The position numbers and the translations under genes were made by a program. From NCBI GenBank assembly GCA_022495995.1, contig JAFEMH010003627.1, positions 62,001 to 126,000 of the forward strand: a stretch of DNA of 64,000 nt, given 5' to 3'. Under the pieces are notes generated by a model. It saw only the letters and a program-made list of their open reading frames with translations, was not told where the DNA came from and made no database searches. Each line of letters opens with the position of its first letter. Position 1 is the first letter of the stretch. Shown one piece after another: positions 1 to 10,922 of this stretch. The stretch is from Adenophora triphylla var. japonica. Its lineage: Eukaryota > Streptophyta > Magnoliopsida > Asterales > Campanulaceae.

Positions 1-763
1 TGTCCCCAAGCTCTAATTTTTTCTTGCTCTTGAGTTTGAATGTACTCAAGTTGAAGCTTCTGGTAGGCACCAGAGATGTAGACTCAAGCCATTCATCTTT
101 AAGAGGAGGATTCAATCTTGGAATTATTTGATGGAGGATTCCACTCATGAACCTGAAATTGTTCATTATAGGATTTTGCTTTTTGAATTTCCAAGGGGAA
201 GGGGATATGGCAAGTTGGAAGTTGTGAAGCAGTGCAACACTCTAGTTTATCTCCTTGGTCATCAAACTGAGGGCTTGTTTCCATTCATTTGGACTGATTT
301 GGTCAAATGAGGATTGCTTTCCATCAAACCCTTTGATGATAACATCCATTAGGGTTGATTTGAATAAATCAAGGTCTTTCTTTTTTATTGGTTTGTCCTG
401 AACCAATTGATAGTTGCAGCTAGGCTTATGAAAGAATCTTTTGTAGAAAGGTTCCAAGTTGTTGTCTTTCCTATTTCAAAGATTGCTGAGGCCTTCATTC
501 TTGATTGGGATGTTGTAAACTTTGGACACAACCTTGGGAGTCACATTGATCTCAGTCCCTTCAATGTTGATCCTTATTGCTCCAGATTGCTGTCTTTCTC
601 CTTTCATAAATATTTCTCTGCATAACTTCTCATAAATGGGAGGTTGAGCTTCCATCATTTTGCATAGATGATTGGATTCTAAGAGTTCCTTGATTAGAGC
701 TCCAACCTCATGCTCATAGAATTCAGGTTTGATGAAGTAACCATGGGCTTGAGGGTAAGACAT
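1..763 (-). pseudogene. Env-like accessory ORF of copy A, N-terminal part
   Basis: The frame starts at ATG 763 (MSYPQAHGYF) and runs off the window. It contains a region in the style of the plant-retroelement accessory domain (FYEHEVG, then IYEKLCREIF, then VSKVYNIP). It matches the copy B protein at 21122-21523. An in-frame stop at about 476 sits where B has a Trp codon, and a frameshift lies near 250-280, so it is broken. In SIRE-type elements this position holds an env-like ORF of unknown function. I see no signal peptide or membrane segment here, so 'env-like' refers to position only. Confidence 0.7.
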
Positions 764-1273
764 GGTTGAATGAAACGGAGTTTTAGGGTTTTGAAGAACA
801 GAGGGAATCAGAGAGAGAAATTAGGAGGAAGAAGATAGTTTGAAGGAAGAGGGGTTAATTTTGCAGGGTTAAATGATAATTGATGTGGGAATTGGTGGAG
901 TTCAACGGCTAATACGTGGGTAACTGCAACGGTTAAAAATGAGCATTTAAGAGAGGGACTGTTCATGAACAGTGTTATTTGTCCCCCCACTCATTACTTG
1001 AGTAATAACTTCCCATAAAACATGGGAGTTATTTCCGTACACAAAGACAAAATTTTAGAGGGAATAAATCAGAGGAGTTAATGGATAAGTGTTAGTGGCA
1101 AGTTCCAAAATTTCCTCGATTTGGCAAGAACTAAATTCATGGCTGTCAGACTTGATGACTAGCCAAGCCTATTTTGAATGATCATTGCCACTAGTTTGAC
1201 TGATAATGAATTTGTCTATAAAAGGAAATGATTCAGATGATGGGATTTACCAAGTTCATTTCATTCATAACAA
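764..1273. promoter_or_regulatory. Divergent intergenic region between env-like and antisense genes (copy A)
   Basis: This 510 bp spacer separates two genes that point away from each other. It holds a perfect 16 bp palindrome ACTGTTCATGAACAGT (958-973), an imperfect hairpin (arms 1004-1016 and 1022-1033), and a TATA box on the plus strand near the right edge. Copy B keeps all three (20716-21121) although it has lost about 200 bp beside them. The conserved arrangement suggests a two-way promoter; its activity is inferred. Confidence 0.6.
1217..1224 (+). promoter_or_regulatory. TATA box of the antisense gene, copy A
   Basis: TATAAAAG within CTATAAAAGG lies about 50 bp upstream of the ATG at 1274, a normal plant TATA to start distance allowing a short leader. 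The same box lies at the same place in copy B (20765-20772, minus strand) and closely resembles the TATA box of the family's own LTR. Confidence 0.65.
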
Positions 1274-2263
1274 ATGGGAAGACTTGTTTCAATGTTCAGT
1301 CCTAGTAAAATGGCTAAGACAGCAAAGAGACTTGTTTTTCAAAGTCCAAGGGTAGATGAAACAAGAGAGGAAGGGTTTGAGAGAGAGTTTCTTTCATATA
1401 GACTCTAAACGGATAATGGTTTGGAACATGAAGTGGATCAATTTCCCAATGAAGATCCACATAAGGAAGAAGAGTTGAGAGAGAGAGAGATAAGAAAGAA
1501 ATTTTGGGAGGAGGAGAGACTAGCATTGGTGGAGGGAGAGAAAAAACAGGTTAAGGGAGATGGCTAGGAACAAGGGTAAAGCTAAGATAGTTGGTGACAG
1601 CCACAATGATCTGATAGCTAAGGGTAAGCTGTCAAGAAAGGAGAGGGAAGGAGAATCAAGTAAGCATGTTAAGGAAGATGTAGAGAGAGTTTATACCTTG
1701 GGGGAGCTAGTAAAGATTGACAGCAATGAAAGGATTAAGGTTGACACACAAATTGGTCAACCTGATTTCATAGATGTCAAGGAATACACAACTGTAACCA
1801 GGGATTCACTTACTCTTAGTCAAACAGTTCTTGAGGGAACTGGAGACAATTTTGCAGGAGTGCAAAGTTCTCCTTCCAAGGTTTATATGAAGTTGTTTTC
1901 TCAGTTTCTCAAGTGTTTGAGTCCAGTTTGCTACGAATGGTGATGAAGATGAAGGTCCTCGATACTGATCAAGCTATCATTGCACAGGCAAGTGCAAATT
2001 CTTCAGGTACCTTTAGCTTTATCTCACCACTCAGTGAGTATCCTCCTTATAATGCAGTTGAAGAATGGTGGCCAAGGAGGGTGTGTCCTTCTTTGCAGTT
2101 CTCAACCACAGCCATTGATCCTTTTATGGAGAGGCACCCTGTATGGTTAGAGAGATATGGAGACATCAAAGAGAATGCATATCAAGCTCCAGACATTATC
2201 TATAGTGATAAAGGATGTGGGGATGATTTCTTCCAAGATCAGTTATGGAATAGTCAAGATTGA
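1274..2263 (+). pseudogene. Antisense accessory gene of copy A (relative to pol), broken
   Basis: The protein starts MGRLVSMFSPSKMAKTAKRL and is charged, with Arg/Glu-rich stretches that look helical (EEELREREIR). It is encoded on the strand opposite to this element's gag-pol, immediately beyond the RNase H end. Copy B has the same gene nearly intact at 19730-20715. Here a TAA at 1406-1408 replaces a Gln codon of B, and an extra A near 1545 shifts the frame. Near 1900 the reading frame changes to one that continues to the stop at 2263, and B has the same change. I do not recognise the family and assign no function. Confidence 0.7.
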
Positions 2264-2505
2264 CAATCCTTAGCTGTCAAAGCATTCAGGAGAGCTAGCT
2301 GTGATGGGAAGGAGGATAATGAAGCTTTTGGAATATGGATTTATGTTTGTTTTTATGGTTTTTGTGTTTGAAGTTTGATTGTAAGGTAGGAATGAGTTTT
2401 GGTTATGATGTCAATGAAGCTTTTGGTTTGGTGAAAGGGATAGCTTTCAGATATCACATTGTTGACAGCAGCCATAAGAGATGTTCTTTAATGAATAAAA
2501 GTTTT
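2264..2505. other. Spacer between antisense gene and pol 3' end (copy A)
   Basis: A 242 bp spacer where the antisense gene and pol converge. It contains one exact TGACAGCT-type octamer (2272-2279, reverse form) and a TGACAGC variant at 2463. I see no gene. Confidence 0.6.
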
Positions 2506-4359
2506 TTATTTTGGTAAGTTGATCATGCCTAGCATTGCTCTTAACATCTCAAATCTCTTCTCATCCATAGCCTTTGTTAGGATATCAGAGACATTATACT
2601 CAGTACAAACTTTTGCAAGGTTAATATTCCCTTTTTCAACATGGTCTCTGATGAAGTGATGTCTGACCTCAATATGCTTTGTTTTTGAGTTTTGGACAGG
2701 GTTTTCTGTCATGGCAATAGTGCTTGAGTTGTCACAAAAGATGGGAATGTTAGACAATTCTATTCCAAAATCTTGAAGTTGGCTTTTAAGATAGAGAATT
2801 TGAGAACAACACAAGCCTGCAGCAATATACTCAGCCTCAGCTGTTGAGGTGGCTACTGAAGTTTGCTTTTTGCTTGACCATGAGATGATTCTTGAACCAA
2901 TAAACTGGCATCCACCAATTGTGGATTTTCTGTCTAGATTGCATCCAGCATAGTCAGAGTCAGTGAATCCAATTAGAGAGAATGGGGATTCAGTGGGATA
3001 CCACAAACCATAATCAGGGGTTCCTTTGAGATATCTCAAAATTCTCTTGACGACGAGAGAGATGAGATTCCTTGGGATTTGCTTGAAATCTAGCACGAGA
3101 GAGACACTAAACATAATGTCGGGGTCTTGAAGGCTGTTACATAAAGGAGAGATCCAATGTAACTTCGTAAAGTGTTGGATTTACACTTTGACCATCTGGA
3201 TCAGCATGAAGTTTGGTTGTGGTTGACAAGGGAGTTTTAGCAGGGGAAGCAGTTTGCATGTCAAACTTCTTGATCATATCCCTTGTGTATTTAGCTTGGT
3301 TAATGAAGATTCCTTCCTTCATTTGCTTGACTTGAAGGCCCAAGAAGAAAGTGAGCTCACCAATCATGCTCATTTCAAACTGATTCTTCATAATATCCCC
3401 AAATTCAGTGCATAAGTCCTCATTTGATGAGCCAAAAATGATGTCATCAACATAGACTTGGATAAGTAACTGATCATTTCCATATTTCTTGATAAACAAA
3501 GTGTTATCAATATGGCCCTTGGTAAATCCTTTGCCAATGAGATATTTAGATAGGGTTTCATACCAAGATCTAGGTGCTTGTTTAAGTCCATACAATGCTT
3601 TGTCCAATTTGTATACATGATCAGGGAACTAGGGATGCTCAAATCCAGGGGGTTGAGAAACAAAAACCTTTTCATTTAAGACTCCATTCAGAAATGCACT
3701 CTTGACATCCATTTGAAACACTTTCATTTTCTTGAATGAAGCATAGGCAAGGAATAGCCTTATTGCTTCTAGTCTTGCAACAGGAGCAAAGGTCTCATCA
3801 TAATCAATGCCTTCTTCTTGTCTGTATCCTTGAGCAACCAGTCTAGCTTTGTTCCTTACTACAATACCTTCTTCATTCATCTTATTTCTAAAAACCCATC
3901 TTGTCCCAATGACAGTTTGGTTTTTAGGCTTAGGAACAAGCTTCCAAACTTTGTTTCTTTCAAATTGCTCCAATTCTTCTTTCATTGCTTCTATCCAATC
4001 TGGGTCTTGAAGAGCTTCATTTATCTTTTTGGGTTCAATTTGAGAGATGAAGGCACTCATTAGAGCGTCAAGAATAGGCATGTTAGGAGGTATGTCCATT
4101 TCGTGTATAGGTAGGTCAATATAGATGCTTTTGTTTGGAGGGATGATGTGGGTAATGGTTTCAGGTTGAGGAATTGAATGAGAGGGGTTGTCACAAGGTT
4201 GGATAGGGTCTTTTTTAAAGGGATTTTGATTACTGGATGAAGGTAGACTATTTGGTGCACATTGGGTACATCGGATGCACCTTTCTTTGTTGAGAAGGGA
4301 TTCTTGGCTGTCAGACAAAGTGGGATGAGTATTAGAGTTTTTGGGCACCATATAGGGAA
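2506..4359 (-). pseudogene. Reverse transcriptase and RNase H domains of copy A pol
   Basis: Reading right to left, the RT_2-type Copia reverse transcriptase starts around 4050 ([20 protein letters not shown]) and has the first catalytic Asp in [12 protein letters not shown] and the YVDDIIFG catalytic motif. RNase H follows with [23 protein letters not shown] and the C-terminal [14 protein letters not shown]. These domains copy RNA into DNA and degrade the RNA template. An in-frame stop at about 3629 and a frameshift or deletion at 3115-3136 break it. The domain order PR-IN-RT-RH is that of Copia. Confidence 0.9.
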
Positions 4360-5760
4360 GGGTAGGTGAGTTTTCTTCAGGATTGAGGTTTGAAGGGTCA
4401 TGAACAGGAGAAACCTCAGGAACATTGTCTGAATTCCCAACAGATTCATCAAAATCACATAATTTAATGTGGCTTTGATCATTGTTTTCATCAAAGTCTA
4501 CATGAAGTGATTCCTCTACAACAAGTCTTCTTTTGTTGTAAACCCTATAGGCTTTGCTAGTGTTGGAGTATCCAAGGAAAATTCCTTCATCACTTTTTGA
4601 ATCAAATTTGTCAAGATTGTTTTTCCCATTGTTGTGTATGAAGCATCTACTTCCAAAGCCATGGAAGTATGAAATGGTTGGTGTTCTTCCATTCCATAGC
4701 TCATAGGGAGTCTTGGAGTGAAACTTGTTGATAAGGGTCTTGTTACGGACATGAGACGGCGGTGGTGACTACTTCGCCCCAAAAATACTTAGGAAGGTTG
4801 TGCTCACGACGGCATAGATCTTCTTTGCTTCACGGGTGTTCTATTCTTTCTTTCGGCAACCCCATTTTGCTGTAGTGTCCTAGGAGCAGAGAAATTGTGC
4901 TCAATTCCTTTTTGATCACAGTATTCTTCAACACCAGTGTTCTCAAATTCCTTACCATGATCAGATCTGATTTTAATAATGGATAAGCCCTTTTGGTTTT
5001 GTACTTTATTGAACAATTTGACTAGTTGTTCCAATGTATCCTTTTTGGATTCAAGAAGGATAATCCAAGTAAATCTAGTGTAGTCATCAACTACAACAAG
5101 AGAGTATCTCTTTCCACCAAGAGATCTAGTTCTGATTGGTCCAAACAGATCCATGTGAAGTAGTTGAAGGGGTTTTGAGGTATCTAATCTGGTTTTGGCA
5201 GAGAAGGAGGTTTTCTTTTGTTTTCCACATTGACAAGCTTTCCATAACTTGTCCTTTTTTAAGGGTATTTTGGGTAGGCCTTTTACTAGGTTTGAGTTGG
5301 CTAGTTTTGAGATGCTTTTTAGGTTTAGGTGAGCCAATCTTTTGTGCCATAGCCATGACATATCAGATTGACTGAAGGAGAGAAGGCAATGGGCATCGGA
5401 AGAATCCACAATTTCTAGGTTTAGACAGTAGAGGTTGCCTTTTCTTATTCCAGTAAGGATTGATTTGTTGTTGACATCCTTGACAGTGCAGTGGTTTTTG
5501 GAACAAACAACATGATATCCCTTATCACAAATCTGACTAAGGCTAATCAAATTGTGCTTGAGACCCTCTACATAAGACACATTAGTAAAAATAATATCTT
5601 TAGTAACAAGGTTTCCTGATCCTTTGACTTTGGCTTGAGAATTGTCACCAAAAGTTACATTTGGACCATTTTTAGGGACATATTTTTGTAACCACTCCTT
5701 GTTGTAAGTCATGTGCCTGCTGCATCCACTGTCCAAGTACCATATTCCTTTCCTAGGTTC
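4360..5760 (-). pseudogene. Protease and integrase domains of copy A pol
   Basis: From 5736 leftwards is the aspartic protease active site (MDSGCSRHMT), then the pre-integrase zinc domain (LWHKRLAHLN with CQCGKQKK), and then the integrase core with LLHMDLFGP, VVVDDYTRFTW, RSDHGKEF and LQQNGVAERKNRT. The catalytic acidic residues are visible. The frame breaks near 4804-4850, where integrase continues into the C-terminal linker ([18 protein letters not shown] sequence) in another frame. The polyprotein would be cut by the protease, and integrase would insert the cDNA. Confidence 0.88.
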
Positions 5761-8175
5761 CTACAAAATAGAAAAATAAATTTATGGTACCCTTTATTCT
5801 TTTGGGTCCAAAGGATTAGAATTTCTTTGGTACCCTAGCTTTGTTCATTGCTCTCTTTCCAAAGTACTGGTTTAGGGCATTATAATATCCCATGATTTGT
5901 AACATATAGGGTGTTGGAGCATTTGGTTGGAATTGATTTGGAAACTGGTTGGGAGAAAAGAATTGGTTTTGGTTGTGAAACTGAGAGTGATTTTGAAAGC
6001 TGTTTGAGTGGGATGATCTAGGGGAAGTATTTTGACTGGCATGGCTTCTTCCACTTGAGTATGGCCAGGTGGGTCTTTGTTGTTTGGTATATGAATGATG
6101 GTTGTAGAATCTTTGTTGTCTGGGAGATCTCTGCTATCCATCATGTCTTAGCTGTCTAGGAGATCTCTGCTGTCCACCATGTTTTGACTTTCTTGGGGAT
6201 CTTTGCTGTTCAGTTGTCTTGTACTGGTTTATCTTCACTTGCTCCTTGATTCCTTTCTTTTGCCAAATGTAATTACCTTTGTTGCCTTTGTTTGCTTGTT
6301 TTTCTTTGCCTTTTGATTGGCTAGGACTTGCAATATGAGTCTCATCAGTGCAAGAGGGGCTAGTTGGAATTGTTACATCAGTGTTGCTGGAGCTAGCTTC
6401 ATCCATTTTTCCCTTTTTCTTGAGATCTTCCTTGGTTTGAATAGGATAGACATTTTCTTGGGCTTTGACATAGTTCATGCTTTCAAGAACCATCTTGTCA
6501 ATAGCCCTTTCATCAGTGAGAGGGGTATATGTGTACATAGTAGGATTATTAGCTCCAATCCCTGATTTGTCACTTGGGTGTCTTTGGTAGTAGCTAAAGT
6601 GGGTCAAGGCTTTTCCAGAGCTGTTCCAGGTTTCAAACTTCTTTCTAAAGGATTCATTTTCCTTTTCAAGGTTGATGTTAATTTGGTTGGTTTCCAGAAG
6701 TTTAGAATTCACGGTACATCGGTTCTTCATTAGCTTTTTCAAGCATAAGGTTTTGAACTTTCAGTCCTTGGTTGGCTCTTTCAAGGCTATCAATGGTTTT
6801 ACTTTGGGATAGATTATCAGTGAACAATGAAGCAAAGCCAGTTTGGTATCTTTTTATTTGAATTAAAAGAGTACTAACTAATTGCTTAAATTCTTCATTA
6901 TTTAATGAGTTAAATTGAGGTACCTGTTTTAGTTCTTATTGTGACTAAGTCTTCAAGATCTTCTTCATTGTCGAGTCTTCATCATCTCCGGCCATCAAGC
7001 ATATCATTGCTTCTTCTCCTTCACTTTGAGTCACTGTAGTCACATTCCTCATCACTAAACTTAGATGAGTCAGCAATCAATACTTGCTCTTTGTTCTTCT
7101 CATTCTTCTTCTTTGTGCAGTTGTAGCAGTTACACCTTGAACTGTAAATAATCTCCTTGGAGTATGAGAACTTCTTAGCTGTCTGATTTTACCTAGGTTT
7201 CCTTGGTTCAGGGCAATCAGATGAGTAATGTCTAAGCTTCTTACAATTGAAGCATTCAACTTTCTTTTTAGGGTTTTCTTGATCAGAGGTGGATGGGCTA
7301 TAGCTTCTCTCAAAGGACTTCTTATGTGCTCTCAAGGTATTTCTGAAAGCCATGGATATGAGACTGGGTAGATCTCCTTGAGACAGGTTGTTTGAGGGGA
7401 GGTTTACTTTTTGGAGGGAAAGAAGAACCATAGAGTCAATGTCTTGTTGGGTAATTGGTTTTTGAGTGGTTTCTTGGGCAGCTAAGGCAAGGGTATGTGA
7501 AATGGAGGGAACAGGTTGAAGCTTTATCATTCCTTCTAGTTCATAAGCTTCAAGCTTTCCAAAGTATTGTTCAACAGTCATGGTACTCCATTCTGAGCCT
7601 TCTCTTATTGGTAGAGCTACCTTCTCATATTCTTGAGGAAGGTTGGAGTATATTTTGAGACACAAATCTTGGTTCTCAAAAGTTTTACCATGATCAACAA
7701 TGGATCTCACTAAATTTTCAAACCTTGGTTTTGCAGCACTTACTTTCTCACCAGGGTAGAATTTAAAATTGTTAAGTTGTCTAAGAAGGTTGTATAGGTT
7801 TTGGGTTCTAACACTAGAGTGTTTCTGGAATTTGGTATGGATGAGTTCCCAGGCAGCCTTTGCAGTTGGCTCTTTTGCAATTTCTTGTGCTAGGGAGTCA
7901 TTAACACTCTTTTGGAGTATGTTTTTGACTTTCAGATTAGCACTAACAAGTTGTCTTTACGAATCGAGTCCGAGTGCAGGGATTTATTTTCTTTGCTAGG
8001 TCCACCATTTGAATCTAGGGCTATAGGGCAAGTGACTTCATTTTCTAGCACAAACCGGTTCCGGATCTTTGTTTGCATCAAGGTAGGTTTTGATTTTTGA
8101 AGCATATATTTCAAATGATCCACAGTCATCAATGTGGGGAATGTCTTTCTCATTATTTCTCATTGGTTGAGGCAT
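5761..8175 (-). pseudogene. Gag region of copy A
   Basis: The start codon is probably the ATG at 8175, 56 bp inside the primer site. The N-terminal part is broken near 8000. The capsid-like part is readable at 7710-7189 and ends in a zinc knuckle (CFNCKKLRHYSSDC at about 7258-7217). A long linker follows, with a predicted coiled coil (LLETNQININLEKENES near 6680) and a Gln/Arg-rich repeated stretch near 6130-6230. Frameshifts lie around 6900-7190 and 6130. Gag would form the particle that packages the element's RNA. Confidence 0.8.
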
Positions 8176-8230
8176 GGTGGGTTGGTAATTGATCCTTCAC
8201 AAGTTATTAGACTTTTGTGTGTGAAGACAA

Positions 8231-8243
8231 GCTCTGATACCAA
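8231..8243 (-). other. Primer binding site of copy A (initiator Met tRNA)
   Basis: On the minus strand this reads TTGGTATCAGAGC, complementary to the 3' end of plant initiator Met tRNA, the usual primer of plant Copia elements. It lies directly inside the 5' LTR. Confidence 0.9.
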
Positions 8244-8244
8244 T

Positions 8245-9396
8245 TAAAAGGTCCTGTTTGCTTAAATCAGATTAAAGGTTAGGCAGTTAAGGTTTTGACA
8301 GCTGAGGTGAAATCTTAGCTGTCAGATGATAACTGGATTTAAAGATAAGTGTTAAATGTGCAGCGGAATAATAAGTGTTTAAATAATGTAAAGACAAGTA
8401 AATAGTGTTTGTGTGTGAGATGTGTGTGTGTGATGTGTGATAATACCAATTGAACACAAGGAATTTTAAGGTGGTTCAGAGTTCACTCCTCCTACGTCCA
8501 CCCTCACTGTCAACCTTGACAAGTGAGATCAATCCACTTAAATCTAGTTCCCGTTAAGATTTACAAAGGATTGGATAGGCAAGTTCCTTGAACTTTCTCT
8601 TCCTAATAAGTACGGTCTATTAGGGATTTATGCTCTATACTAAGCAAATTACAATACCAACTTAAAGTCAGTCTTAAGTGGTTATACAAATCAGTTTATA
8701 CACCTGAGGTCAGTTACAAGTGTCTTGATGTTTGTTTTGATTGTTAGTTGCAGGTTGAGAAGGCTTGGAGGTGAGGTTGTAGAAGTTGTGTGTTAAAGGG
8801 GTGGTGTCTTCAGTCTTGGAGTAATCCTTTTATAGGCTTGAATATATCCGTTGGAGGGGACAAGGAGACAAGGTAGTAAATGTGTGTTGGAGATGCATTT
8901 AGAGCCTTTGTTGACTGGAGACTAACATAGCTGGAATCTGCAACCATTTGATGTGATCTTCATGGATATGAGCTAGCAACATATGAGGGGAGAGATTGGG
9001 CAATGCACATCTTGATCCTCAAAGGAATACTTCATTGCTGCTGATGTTGAAGATCATAGCTATCAGAGAGATGGAGCCTTTGCTGGTTGAGAACCTTAGC
9101 TGTCAGAGCTAGGTTCTTGTTCTAGAGGGTTTAGGCAATATGTAATGTTCTATATGTAAATAGATACATGCTCCATATGTAAATAGATTCATTAATGTAT
9201 ATGATTGGTTTGGATCATTGCAGTTTGGTTGAATCATAGCTGTCCAGTTGATTTATCAGATGTGTAAGGGCTCTATCAGATGTGCAAGGGCTCAGCTGTC
9301 AAAGTCATATGTTATCTTGGCTGTCAGATAACATATGATATATTTCTTTGTCAAAACCTTTTATAACTATGTGGCTTACATAGTTAGGTCCTAACA
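8245..9396 (-). repeat. 5' LTR of copy A
   Basis: 1152 bp. It starts TGTTAGGACC (at 9396, minus strand) and ends TTTTA where the B LTR ends TTTCA, so the terminal CA is mutated. A TATA box TATAAAAG is at 8834-8827. It contains four exact TGACAGCT octamers (8296, 8317, 9098, 9294, either orientation) plus variants. It is homologous to the B LTRs at 9726-10853 and 24361-25507 but clearly more diverged from them than they are from each other. Confidence 0.92.
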
Positions 9397-9725
9397 TTCA
9401 TCATTTGAAAATTGCTTGAGAAAATTGAAAGTGTTGTGTTCATAAGAAGCTGAAGCTCTGCCCAGAAATTATTCAACCCTTTGAATCTTCATCTTCAACT
9501 TCAAGAAATACATATCCCAACCCAAAAAATCAAGCCTTAATTAACACCATCAAGAATCATTGTGCTCTCCATCTCTAAGATTCAAAGAGCCTTGATCTTG
9601 TATTCACACACTCACCTCACTTGTTTAATCACATAAATTAATCATTTGAGATACACCGGTTATTGTCTAGGATTCAATCTTCATATAATAGATTTTAGAT
9701 TTGAGTATCAATCTTTGTAACATGT
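9397..9725 (+). repeat. Element C 5' LTR, middle segment between insertions A and B
   Basis: This 329 bp piece aligns by eye with 37697-38021 of the C 3' LTR (starting ttcatcatttgaa). It is what remains of the C 5' LTR between copies A and B. The first five bases, TTCAT, are the expected target site of A; its other copy is left of the window. The last five bases, CATGT (9721-9725), are the left target duplication of B. Confidence 0.9.
9721..9725 (+). repeat. Left target site duplication of copy B (CATGT)
   Basis: CATGT directly precedes the B 5' LTR and is repeated directly after the B 3' LTR at 25508-25512. This shows a simple integrase-mediated insertion into the C LTR. Confidence 0.95.
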
Positions 9726-10853
9726 TGTTAGGACCTAACTATGTAAGCCACATAGTTATAAAAGGTTTTGACAAAGGTTTTGACAAAGAAATATATCATA
9801 TGTTATCTGACAGCCAAGATAACATATGGCTCTGGACAGCTGAGCCCTTGCACATCTTATAAATCAAGTGGACAGCTATGATTCAACCAAACTGCAATGA
9901 TCCAAATCAAAACCAATCATATACATTAATGTATCTATTTACATATGGAGCATTACATATTGCCTAAATCTTCTAGATCAAAGAACCTAGCTCTGAAAGC
10001 TAAGGTTCTCAAACAGCAAAGGCTTCATCCCTCTAACAGCTATGATCTTCAAACAAACAGCAGTGATGTTCTTATGTGATAATCAAGTTGTACATTGCCC
10101 AAATTTCTCTCAACTGATGCTGCCAGCTAATCTCCACAAAGATCACATCCATGATTGCAGATTCCAGCTATGTTAGTCTCCAGTCAACAAAAGCTCTAAA
10201 TGCATCTCCAACACTCATTTACTACCTTGTCTCCTTGTCCCCTCCAACGGCTATATTCTAGCCTATAAAAGGATTTCTCCAAGACTAAAGACATCACCCC
10301 TTTTACACACAACTTCTACAATCTTACTTCCAACCCTTCTCAACCTGCAACCAACAATCAAAACAACATTAAGACACTTGTAACTGACCTCAGGTGTATA
10401 AACTGATTTGTAAGAACCACTTAAGACTGACTTTAAGTGGGTGTTGTAATTTGCTTAGTATAGAGCATATTCCCTAATATACCGTACTTATTAGGAAGAG
10501 GAAGTTCAAGGAACTTGCCTATCCAATCCTTTGTAAATCTTAACGAGAACTAGATTTAAGTGGATTGATCTCACTTGTCAAGGGTGACAGTGAGGGTGGA
10601 CGTAGGAGGAGTGAACTCTGAACCACCTTAAAATTCCTTGTGTTCATTTGGTATTATCACACAACACACACACACATCTACACACACATACACCATTCAC
10701 TTGTCTTTACATTATTTCAACACTTATTATTCCGCTGCACATTTAACACTTGCTTTTAAATCCAGTTAATATCTGACAGCTAAGAACTCACCTCAGCTGT
10801 CAAAGCTTAACTGTCTAACCTTTCAATCTGATTAAAGTAAACAGGACCTTTCA
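9726..10853 (+). repeat. 5' LTR of copy B
   Basis: 1128 bp, TGTTAGGACC...CCTTTCA. A TATA box TATAAAAG lies at 10264-10271. Near the 3' end two octamers TGACAGCT (10774) and AGCTGTCA (10795) form an inverted pair 13 bp apart. A 14 bp palindrome ATACATTAATGTAT lies at 9921-9934. Confidence 0.95.
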
Positions 10854-10855
10854 AT

Positions 10856-10867
10856 TGGTATCAGAGC
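10856..10867 (+). other. Primer binding site of copy B (initiator Met tRNA)
   Basis: TGGTATCAGAGC lies two bases after the LTR end, matching the complement of the initiator Met tRNA 3' end. Confidence 0.93.
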
Positions 10868-10922
10868 TTGTCTTCACACTCAAAAGTCTAACAACTTTTG
10901 AAGGATCAATTACCAACCCACC

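Larger units (their letters stand above)
1..9396 (-). mobile_element. Copia (SIRE/Maximus-like) retrotransposon copy A, 3' end outside window
   Basis: Read on the minus strand, the order is 5' LTR (9396-8245), primer site, gag, protease, integrase, reverse transcriptase, RNase H, an oppositely oriented accessory gene and the start of an env-like gene cut by the window edge. Its LTR and coding sequence closely match copy B (9726-25507), so the two belong to one family. The right end is followed by TTCAT, which is continuous with the element C LTR (same sequence at 37697), so A inserted into the 5' LTR of C. Stops and frameshifts in every gene show it is inactive. The SIRE assignment rests on the RT signature and the long 3' accessory region. 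Confidence 0.9.

Noticed and set aside
8231..8243. tRNA gene fragments at the TGGTATCAGAGC sites
   Set aside because: These are primer binding sites; no cloverleaf surrounds them.
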